Assembly (NCBI GenBank): GCA_943329165.2 | Contig: CALQCV020000038.1 | Span: 1-11,228 of the forward strand | Origin: Candidatus Nitrotoga sp. CP45 | Lineage (GTDB): Bacteria > Bacteroidota > Bacteroidia > Flavobacteriales > Flavobacteriaceae | Length of the DNA stretch: 11,228 nt | Reading direction: 5' to 3' | Shown here: positions 1 to 4,942 of the stretch, one piece after another | Position numbering within the stretch: position 1 is the stretch's first letter | Layout: the number at the start of each line of letters is the position of its first letter | Position numbers and translations under genes: made by a program | The notes under the pieces: model-generated | Told to the model about the DNA's origin: nothing | What the model saw: only the letters and a program-made list of their open reading frames with translations | Database searches by the model: none

Positions 1-280
1 AATGATCCAATTCTTAAACAAAATTTCTTTGTTTGAATCCGAAAAAGATTTGTTATTTGTAAACAATTGTCCATAGCCTTTACATTAAAATCTTTGCTTA
101 TTTTATCCCCATATAATAGTTTGAAGACTTCTAAACGTTAGACAATGCTTTTTTCGAGTTTTTCATTAATAAAAAAGTTTATTGAAACGAATTTCAATAA
201 ACTTTCGGGAATACCATATTTTACAATGCTTCACAGCATTTTTACCAACCATTTTTGACTATTAAACCTTATAAAATAAG
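1..280. other. Left-edge stretch without a convincing gene
   Basis: No frame on either strand carries a persuasive gene. A 24-codon ORF from an ATG at position 2 ends at 74-76, and a minus-strand ORF starting at 74 runs off the left edge; both are too short to judge. The stretch does contain hairpins: a perfect 14-bp stem at 174-205 and a 6-bp stem at 225-240 (AATGCT/AGCATT, 4-base loop) followed by five T residues. It looks like an intergenic region, possibly the tail of a gene lying to the left. Confidence 0.5.
174..205 (-). terminator. Perfect 14-bp hairpin, minus-strand terminator candidate
   Basis: Bases 174-187 (AAAGTTTATTGAAA) are the exact reverse complement of 192-205, with a CGAA loop. 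Read on the minus strand the stem runs directly into a T-rich tract (complement of the A run at 171-176). Read on the plus strand no T tract follows. The orientation therefore fits termination of leftward transcription, although no minus-strand gene ends immediately upstream. The stem is AT-rich, so it would be a moderate terminator. Confidence 0.45.
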
Positions 281-313
281 AAAGGGTTGTCAATTTTGAC
301 AACCCTTTTTTTT
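281..313. terminator. Strong, possibly bidirectional intrinsic terminator
   Basis: An 11-bp perfect stem (281-291 with 298-308, loop AATTTT) carries three consecutive G-C pairs and is followed by further T residues to 313. On the minus strand the same stem is followed by a looser T-rich tract (complement of 270-280), so it could also end the leftward porX-tsaE-ald-DUF4258 transcription. Its right arm overlaps the candidate promoter for the small ORF that follows. Confidence 0.7.
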
Positions 314-325
314 ATTATATTTTTG
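295..325 (+). promoter_or_regulatory. Bacteroidota-type promoter candidate inside terminator
   Basis: TTTG at 295-298 and TATTTTTG at 318-325 match the Bacteroidota -33/-7 pattern (TTTG, about 19 bases, TAnnTTTG), here with exactly 19 bases between. The -33 element sits in the loop and right arm of the terminator hairpin. It would drive the small ORF ending at 531, with a start of transcription near 331. AT-rich sequence yields such matches by chance, so confidence is moderate. Confidence 0.45.
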
Positions 326-399
326 TTGGCGAAGAACTACTGAAAAATATTAAAAAACTTGATAATAGAAATCCCATTTATGCAGAAATAATAATTGGT

Positions 400-531
400 A
401 TGATTATCTTTTTGGCGATCGGGATTGTTTGCTATGATTTTGGGACTATGTTTAAAATCTTTTTAGGAGTTGTTTGTCTTGGTGCTTTGATAGGATTAAT
501 ATTTGCTTTAAAAAAACTCCTGTCAAGATGA
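400..531 (+). CDS. Small two-helix membrane protein, possibly 5'-truncated
   Basis: From the ATG at 400 this frame encodes 43 residues. It shows two hydrophobic segments, roughly residues 1-12 and 19-36, split by a short loop (CYDFGTMFK), and a basic tail KKLLSR. I do not recognise a named family. The same frame stays open upstream to 280 without an ATG, and that extension reads like protein (charged, with EELLKNIKKL at 331-360). The real gene may therefore use a non-ATG start or have lost its 5' end. A candidate promoter lies at 295-325, which would place transcription start near 331. It converges on the minus-strand gene ending at 573, leaving 41 bases between. Judged real mainly from amino-acid composition and the regular helix-loop-helix layout. 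Confidence 0.45.
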   Translation: MIIFLAIGIVCYDFGTMFKIFLGVVCLGALIGLIFALKKLLSR

Positions 532-572
532 AATGAATCGGAGCAAAAAGCCAAACTAACTAGGTTATCTTA

Positions 573-947
573 TCATTTCTTAATAATGTTTCGTAACACG
601 GCTTTATCAGGATAATTGATGACTTCTAAAGTGATATCTTTATTCTTGCTGGTTTTCCCATAAATGATATACAGTTTTCCGTCTTCTTCCGTTATATTGC
701 TTTTGTCAAAATCCACATCGCCATGGGTTAAAACATTTTTGATATCAATTGTATCAACCCAGTCTTCTGAAAGTCTCCGCGAAGCTTCAATATCGTACAA
801 AAAAGGTTTGTTTCTGAGGTCATTTAAAACTCTTGCATTGGGAAAATAATTGCAACGGGTATCTTTTCCGCTAAGCACCATGGCTACAAAAAAACAGCCC
901 ATAACCAAACCCACTAAATAGTAGGCAAAACGCTGGTAAAACTTCAT
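573..947 (-). CDS. DUF4258-like membrane-anchored protein
   Basis: This 124-residue protein has a short basic N-terminus and one hydrophobic segment at about residues 9-26, which should anchor it in the inner membrane with the rest outside the cytoplasm. The soluble part (about 38-124) resembles the DUF4258 fold as found in flavobacteria: a helix-rich start (PNARVLNDLRNKPF), then GDVDFDKSN at 77-84, and strands KLYIIYGK and ITLEVINY ending in a KAVLRNI segment. Two cysteines (18 and 32) lie in and just after the membrane segment. The molecular role of this family is not known, so I infer none. It lies 65 bases downstream of the alanine dehydrogenase gene on the same strand, but a TAnnTTTG element in the gap suggests independent transcription. 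The family assignment is from memory of similar proteins, not a search. Confidence 0.7.
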   Translation of the reverse strand: MKFYQRFAYYLVGLVMGCFFVAMVLSGKDTRCNYFPNARVLNDLRNKPFLYDIEASRRLSEDWVDTIDIKNVLTHGDVDFDKSNITEEDGKLYIIYGKTSKNKDITLEVINYPDKAVLRNIIKK

Positions 948-963
948 ACTGATTAATTTTGTG

Positions 964-990
964 CAAAAGTAATCAATGTTAGTTTGTCAA
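964..990 (-). promoter_or_regulatory. Promoter candidate for the DUF4258-like gene
   Basis: On the minus strand TTG (990-988) and TACTTTTG (971-964, exact TAnnTTTG) are separated by 16 bases, one short of the usual flavobacterial 17-23. The predicted transcription start would fall about 10 bases before the ATG at 947, giving a very short leader, which is common in this group. Confidence 0.5.
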
Positions 991-1012
991 TAAATTTTAA
1001 AGAAGATTTATT

Positions 1013-2206
1013 TTAAAAAACAATCAAATTAATATCGTTATCCGGAAGATTGAACCAATCGCCTATGGCTTTGTTGGTCAAAATGCCATGATACAAATAG
1101 ACACCATTTTTTAATCCTTTATTGCAGCGAATAGCACTTTCCAAACCGCCATCTTCGGCAATTTGTAATAAGTAAGGCGTAATAATATTACTTATAGAAA
1201 GCGAAGCCGTTTTAGAATATCGCGAGGGAATATTCGGCACGCAATAGTGAATAACATTGTTCTTTATAAAAGTTGGGTTTTCGTGAGTTGTCACTTCCGA
1301 AGTTTCAAAGCAACCGCCGGTATCAATGCTTACATCAACGATTACGGCGCCCTTTTTCATGTGTTCTACCATAGTTTCGGTAACCACAACAGGACATCGC
1401 TCTTTGCCACGCAATGCGCCAATAGCAACATCGCATCGGCGTAATGCTTTTAATAATGATTTGGGTTGTATGGTCGACGTAAATATTCTTTGATTTAAAT
1501 TGTTTTGCAGTCGGCGTAATTTGGTAATTGAATTGTCAAAAACTTTCACACTGGCTCCTAAACCTATAGCCGTTTTGGCGGCAAATTCTCCTGCCGTTCC
1601 GGCGCCAAGAATAACAACATCAGTAGGAGGAACGCCCGTAATATTACCAAGCAATAAACCTTTTCCGAATTCGTTGTTAATCATCAGTTCAGCCGCAATC
1701 AAAACCGAGGCTATTCCTGCAATTTCACTTAAGGATTTCACAGCAGGATACGAACCATCTTCGTCTTTAATGTATTCAAAAGCAAGTGCAGTAATTTTTT
1801 TCTTGGATAATGCTTCGAAGTATTCTTTTTTTCGTGTCTTCAATTGAATCGCAGAAAGTACGATGGCATTCGTATTTACTAATCCGATTTCTTCCATGGT
1901 TAAAGGTTCAACCTTTAGAATCATTGGGCAACTTAACACTTTCTTTGTGTCTTTTGTAATGGTTGCTCCGGCATCACTAAATTCTTTATCGGTATAACTC
2001 GAACTTAATCCGGCACCCGATTCAATCATTACTTTGTGTCCGTGTGACGTAAGTGAATTTACAGCATCAGGTGTCAAACAAATGCGTCTTTCCTGATAAG
2101 AAGTTTCTTTTGGAATTCCGATAAAGAGTTCACTTTTATGACGATATACTTCTAATTTTTCTTCTTGAGGCAAAAGTTGCTGCTTAGTGAAAGGTGTAAT
2201 AGCCAT
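1013..2206 (-). CDS. ald: Alanine dehydrogenase family protein (Ald/PntA fold)
   Basis: This 397-residue protein follows the alanine dehydrogenase/PNT two-domain plan. The N-terminal part has IGIPKE (29-34), the substrate-binding Arg41 in ERRICLTP and Lys98 in LKVEP. The NAD-binding Rossmann core has ILGAGTAG (199-206) and an acidic Asp224 at the end of the second strand, which favours NAD over NADP. DVSIDTGGCFE (291-301) holds the family's catalytic aspartate as Asp295, followed by HYCVPNIP. Against my recollection of mycobacterial Ald, the catalytic His96 (in FLHLA) aligns with Gln121 (AIQLK), and there is an extra N-terminal extension of about 26 residues. Classical Ald interconverts alanine with pyruvate and ammonia using NAD; whether this member does so is uncertain. 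It lies downstream of tsaE, separated by a repeat-rich 155-base spacer. The ATG at 2206 is preceded by TACATTTTTG, close to but not matching the TAnnTTTG element. Confidence 0.85.
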   Translation of the reverse strand: MAITPFTKQQLLPQEEKLEVYRHKSELFIGIPKETSYQERRICLTPDAVNSLTSHGHKVMIESGAGLSSSYTDKEFSDAGATITKDTKKVLSCPMILKVEPLTMEEIGLVNTNAIVLSAIQLKTRKKEYFEALSKKKITALAFEYIKDEDGSYPAVKSLSEIAGIASVLIAAELMINNEFGKGLLLGNITGVPPTDVVILGAGTAGEFAAKTAIGLGASVKVFDNSITKLRRLQNNLNQRIFTSTIQPKSLLKALRRCDVAIGALRGKERCPVVVTETMVEHMKKGAVIVDVSIDTGGCFETSEVTTHENPTFIKNNVIHYCVPNIPSRYSKTASLSISNIITPYLLQIAEDGGLESAIRCNKGLKNGVYLYHGILTNKAIGDWFNLPDNDINLIVF

Positions 2207-2253
2207 GATGCAAAAATGTAATTTTGCCCCAAATTACAAAAAAAATTAATATC

Positions 2254-2355
2254 AATATCAATTTCAATAGCAAAAATCAATATCAAAAATCAACATCAAA
2301 AATCAGAAAAATAAAATTTTCATTGAATTTTGACATTGCTATTTTGATTGTTATT
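2254..2355. repeat. Word-repeat spacer with 13-bp tandem copies and arms
   Basis: Three adjacent 13-base units lie at 2271-2283, 2284-2296 and 2297-2309, all beginning CAAAAATCA and differing by a few bases. They are preceded by shorter ATCAAT-type repeats from about 2248. The stretch 2254-2272 is an imperfect reverse complement (15 of 19 positions) of 2337-2355, so the spacer could fold back on itself. It fills the gap between the tsaE stop and the ald start. It may serve as a terminator or attenuator for tsaE, or be a neutral repeat expansion. Confidence 0.55.
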
Positions 2356-2361
2356 GAAACG

Positions 2362-2769
2362 CTATATCAATCTTAAATTTCTTTTACCTTCGACGGATTC
2401 AGACAAAGTAATGGTAGTAAAATCAGTAGGTAGTAAATTCGGAATTTTTTCTGCCCACTCTATAAAGCACCAATTTCCTGAATATAAATAGTCCTCAATT
2501 CCTATATCTAATGCTTCGATTTCTGATTTCAATCGGTACATATCAAAGTGATATACCTTTTGATTGTCGTCGGCTTGGTATTCATTTACCAACGAAAATG
2601 TTGGACTGCTAGTGGCATCAGTCACGCCTAATTCTTTTGTTAAAGCCTTAATCAGTGTTGTCTTACCAACACCCATATTACCATGAAAAAGAATGACTTT
2701 ATTCGGTTTTTCAAGTATGATTTTTTTGGCTACTTGATTTATTTCGTCAAGTGAAAAGATGATTTCCAT
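2362..2769 (-). CDS. tsaE: tRNA t6A biosynthesis ATPase TsaE
   Basis: TsaE is the cytoplasmic ATPase of the TsaBDE complex that installs N6-threonylcarbamoyl on A37 of ANN-decoding tRNAs. At 135 residues it has the normal family length. Visible signatures are the Walker A loop GNMGVGKTT (30-38), the SSPTF segment (54-58, switch-like and characteristic of TsaE), HFDMYR (74-79), and IEWAEK (103-108) as the Walker B-side motif. All key residues appear intact. The gene starts 76 bases after porX ends, on the same strand, with no clear promoter between them but with an inverted repeat in the gap. Pairing of porX with tsaE and an ald-like gene is, as I recall, usual in flavobacteria, so co-transcription need not mean shared function. 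Confidence 0.95.
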   Translation of the reverse strand: MEIIFSLDEINQVAKKIILEKPNKVILFHGNMGVGKTTLIKALTKELGVTDATSSPTFSLVNEYQADDNQKVYHFDMYRLKSEIEALDIGIEDYLYSGNWCFIEWAEKIPNLLPTDFTTITLSESVEGKRNLRLI

Positions 2770-2782
2770 TGTTTCTGTGTTT

Positions 2783-2826
2783 GAAGTTAGAAGCTGGAAG
2801 AGGAAAGATTATTTTCTTCTAACTTC
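2783..2826. repeat. GGAAG-word inverted repeat between porX and tsaE
   Basis: GAAGTTAGAAG (2783-2793) is the exact reverse complement of CTTCTAACTTC (2816-2826). The loop and the right flank up to about 2845 consist of more copies of the same words (CTGGAAGAGGAAAG and, on the other strand, GGAAGATGGAAGGTGGAAG). The left arm begins 14 bases upstream of the tsaE start codon, so on the transcript the hairpin would form just before tsaE and could act as an attenuator or RNA-processing site. Confidence 0.6.
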
Positions 2827-2845
2827 CACCTTCCATCTTCCTTTT

Positions 2846-4426
2846 CTATTTAGGATTAAAAATTAAGAACGGAACAATCATTTCTTCCAATGAAATTCCA
2901 CCGTGTTGATAGGTATTTCGATAGTAACTTACATAATGATTGTAATTATTGACATAAGCTAAGAACATATCGTTTTTCGCAAAAATATAAGAACTGCTCA
3001 TATTGATTGTTGGCAAACCAATTCGCTTTGGATCTTTCACAGCATAAACTTCTTTGTCTTCATAAGTCAGGCTTCTTCCGGTCTTGTAGCGCAAATTTAA
3101 ACTCGTGTTTTTATCACCAATTACTTTTGACGGATGTTTTACATTTATCGTTCCGTGGTCCGTTGTGATTATCAATTTGAAACCTAACTTTTGAGCTTGT
3201 TGGATAATTTCCAGCAGCGGTGAATTTTTAAACCAACTCAAGGTTAAAGAGCGATATGCTTTATCATCGGAAGCTAATTCTTTTACAACATCCATTTCGG
3301 TTTTAGCGTGAGACAACATGTCTACAAAGTTGTAAACGACAGTAACCAAATCGTTGTTTTTTAATCCTTTGAAGTTTTCGGCTAATTTTTTTCCGTTAGC
3401 TAAATTGGTAATCTTAAAATATTCTTGCTTGATGTTTAAGCCCAATCGTTTTAGATGCGCTGTTAAAAATTCGGCTTCATACAGGTTTTTTCCGCCGTCT
3501 TCTACATCATTTTTCCAATATTGCGGAAATTGTTTTTCCATTTCTAAAGGTGTTAAACCCGAGAATATGGAGTTTCTCGCATATTGTGTTGCCGTTGGTA
3601 AACTGGCATAATACGGAACTTCTTTTTCTAACTTGTAATGATTATTTACAGTACTTTCCATGGCTTTCCATTGGTCGTAGCGAAGGTTGTCTATAACAAC
3701 AAAAAGTATGGGTTTGTCTTTTTTTACCAATTCGGGAACAACTAATTCTCTAAACAAAGTATGGGACTGAATAGGTCTGTCAGCTTTCGGCTCACTCGAG
3801 CCTTGGCGAACAGGCGCAGCAAACCAATCTTCATAATTGCGCTCAATGAATTTTCCGAATTGTGCATTGGCTTCTGTCTTTTGGCTTTCCAGAATTTCAA
3901 ACATGCTTTGGTCGTTTATATTCTCTAATTCTAATTCCCAAAAAATAAGTTTTTTATAAAGTTCAACCCAATCTTCATAACTGTTTACCATTGCCATTTC
4001 CATAGCAATTTTGCGAAACTCCTTCTGGTAATCTAATGTTGTTTTTTCAGAAATCAATCTTGAATGATCGAGGTTTTTCTTCAAACTTAACAATATTTGA
4101 TTTGGATTTACGGGTTTTATCAAATAGTCGGCAATCTTCGAACCAATCGCTTCTTCCATGATATATTCTTCCTCGCTTTTGGTAATCATAATCATTGGAG
4201 TAGAAGATTTTTTTTCTTTCATTTCCGAAAGGGTTTCCAAACCGCTCATTCCAGGCATGTTTTCATCCAGAAAAACAATATCAAAGTTCCCATCTTCAAA
4301 AGCATCGACAGCATCTCTTCCATTGTTGAAAGTAGTTACCTTATAGTTTTTCTTTTCAAGAAATAAAATATGCGGTTTAAGTAAATCAATTTCATCATCA
4401 ACCCACAGAATTTTGATAGCATCCAT
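2846..4426 (-). CDS. porX: PorX, response regulator with PglZ domain (T9SS control)
   Basis: This 526-residue protein combines an N-terminal receiver domain with a C-terminal PglZ (alkaline-phosphatase superfamily) domain, the layout of PorX, which with the histidine kinase PorY and sigma factor SigP controls type IX secretion genes. Receiver residues are intact: Asp10/Asp11, phospho-acceptor Asp54 in VFLDENMPG, Thr82 and Lys104 in LIKP. A helical linker spans about 125-215. The PglZ part shows metal-site candidates in order: Asp246 in VVIDNLRYD, Thr278/Thr280 in PTATQ, Asp369 and His373 in FVDMLSH, Asp423-His424 in TTDHG, and His508 in QHGG. It therefore looks catalytically competent; published PorX work links this domain to zinc and nucleotide phosphodiesterase activity. 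No porY lies in the window, consistent with PorX and PorY being unlinked. The 193 bases upstream are divergent with the small peptide gene; I could not identify a clear promoter for porX there. Confidence 0.93.
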   Translation of the reverse strand: MDAIKILWVDDEIDLLKPHILFLEKKNYKVTTFNNGRDAVDAFEDGNFDIVFLDENMPGMSGLETLSEMKEKKSSTPMIMITKSEEEYIMEEAIGSKIADYLIKPVNPNQILLSLKKNLDHSRLISEKTTLDYQKEFRKIAMEMAMVNSYEDWVELYKKLIFWELELENINDQSMFEILESQKTEANAQFGKFIERNYEDWFAAPVRQGSSEPKADRPIQSHTLFRELVVPELVKKDKPILFVVIDNLRYDQWKAMESTVNNHYKLEKEVPYYASLPTATQYARNSIFSGLTPLEMEKQFPQYWKNDVEDGGKNLYEAEFLTAHLKRLGLNIKQEYFKITNLANGKKLAENFKGLKNNDLVTVVYNFVDMLSHAKTEMDVVKELASDDKAYRSLTLSWFKNSPLLEIIQQAQKLGFKLIITTDHGTINVKHPSKVIGDKNTSLNLRYKTGRSLTYEDKEVYAVKDPKRIGLPTINMSSSYIFAKNDMFLAYVNNYNHYVSYYRNTYQHGGISLEEMIVPFLIFNPK

Positions 4427-4450
4427 ATTTGTATATTGTTTAACGCAAAT

Positions 4451-4472
4451 TACTACATTATAAAACGTAGTA
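4451..4472. promoter_or_regulatory. Short inverted repeat upstream of porX
   Basis: TACTAC (4451-4456) and GTAGTA (4467-4472) are exact reverse complements spaced by 10 bases, 25-46 bases before the porX start codon. The 16-base centre-to-centre spacing could suit a dimeric regulator, but six-base arms arise easily by chance in this AT-rich spacer. Confidence 0.25.
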
Positions 4473-4547
4473 TTATTAAAATTATTATAAAATACTTAAA
4501 AATATATTTCAGTCAAACTATAACTGTCAAAGTAATGTTAAAGTATT

Positions 4548-4576
4548 TTTAGCATTCAGTGAATTAATTACATTTG
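4548..4576 (+). promoter_or_regulatory. Promoter of the small exported peptide gene
   Basis: TTTA (4548-4551), 17 bases, then TACATTTG (4569-4576), an exact TAnnTTTG -7 element. Transcription should start near 4583, giving a leader of about 37 bases before the ATG at 4620. The same TTTA-17-TAnnTTTG layout recurs at 4865-4893 and 11061-11089. Confidence 0.65.
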
Positions 4577-4619
4577 ATTCTATTCTTCAACGTATTATTT
4601 ATTTTAAATTAATGTAAAA

Positions 4620-4802
4620 ATGAAAAAAGTATTCTTATCGATGGCCGTTGTGGCGTTTTTGTTTTCAATGAATGTAAATGCACAAGAAAAGAAAGTGGCA
4701 AAAGCTAAAACAGAAAAATCTTGTTCGACTGCAGAAAAAAAATCATGTGGCAAAGCTAAAATGTCATGTTGTGCTTCTAAAAAAGTAGAAGAGAAAAAAT
4801 AA
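4620..4802 (+). CDS. Small exported Cys/Lys-rich peptide
   Basis: This 60-residue precursor starts with a clear Sec signal peptide: MKK, a hydrophobic core (about 4-17), and a likely cut after NVNA (residue 21). The mature peptide would be only about 39 residues, with roughly one third lysine and four cysteines (35, 43, 50, 51) in the pattern C-x7-C-x6-CC, mixed with Ser, Ala and Glu. It has no hydrophobic core, so it should be disordered unless it binds a metal or forms disulfides. I do not recognise a named family; metal binding or a redox role is only a guess. It has its own exact -7 element and a strong terminator directly behind it, so it is a single-gene transcript, probably abundant. 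The other-strand ORF over the same bases (4604-4846) is a shadow. Confidence 0.8.
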   Translation: MKKVFLSMAVVAFLFSMNVNAQEKKVAKAKTEKSCSTAEKKSCGKAKMSCCASKKVEEKK

Positions 4803-4822
4803 TTTAACCAAATTATTTTAAT

Positions 4823-4853
4823 AAAGTGCCTCAATTTTAGAGGCACTTTTTTT
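4823..4853 (+). terminator. Strong intrinsic terminator of the small peptide gene
   Basis: AAAGTGCCTC (4823-4832) pairs perfectly with GAGGCACTTT (4840-4849) around a 7-base loop, and a run of T residues extends from 4847 to 4853. It lies 20 bases after the peptide's stop codon and isolates it from the metallopeptidase gene downstream. Confidence 0.9.
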
Positions 4854-4864
4854 GTTTAATTACT

Positions 4865-4893
4865 TTTAAATTAGTCATAATACTATACATTTG
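4865..4893 (+). promoter_or_regulatory. Promoter of the M13 metallopeptidase gene
   Basis: TTTA (4865-4868), 17 bases, then TACATTTG (4886-4893), an exact TAnnTTTG. It sits directly after the preceding terminator and would give a leader of about 43 bases before the ATG at 4943. Confidence 0.65.
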
Positions 4894-4942
4894 GAGACTT
4901 TTTTATTTTTTTCATACGAATGATTATCAAAACTATAAACTT

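Noticed and set aside
1..74. Minus-strand ORF starting at 74 and running off the left edge
   Set aside because: Only 24 codons are visible, with no promoter element and no recognisable motif.
2..76. 24-codon plus-strand ORF from an ATG at position 2, vaguely like the start of a Crp-type regulator
   Set aside because: Too short, ends at a stop, and no continuation of the similarity in other frames.
142..231. ACAATGCTT direct repeat (142-150 and 223-231)
   Set aside because: Nine bases in an AT-rich region with no flanking structure; likely chance.
1500..1847. 115-residue plus-strand ORF inside the alanine dehydrogenase gene
   Set aside because: The minus frame has clear family motifs throughout; the plus frame has low-information composition and no motif.
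2271..2309. CRISPR-like array
   Set aside because: The 13-base units are directly adjacent with no spacers and are imperfect; there are no cas genes.
4427..4600. Minus-strand TAnTTTG-like elements (three CAAAnTA sites on the plus strand) as the porX promoter
   Set aside because: Each is one base short of the TAnnTTTG spacing and none has a convincing -33 element, so no promoter was called.
4604..4846. 80-residue minus-strand ORF opposite the small exported peptide
   Set aside because: It is the shadow of a plus-strand gene with a signal peptide, its own promoter and terminator, and it runs through that terminator.
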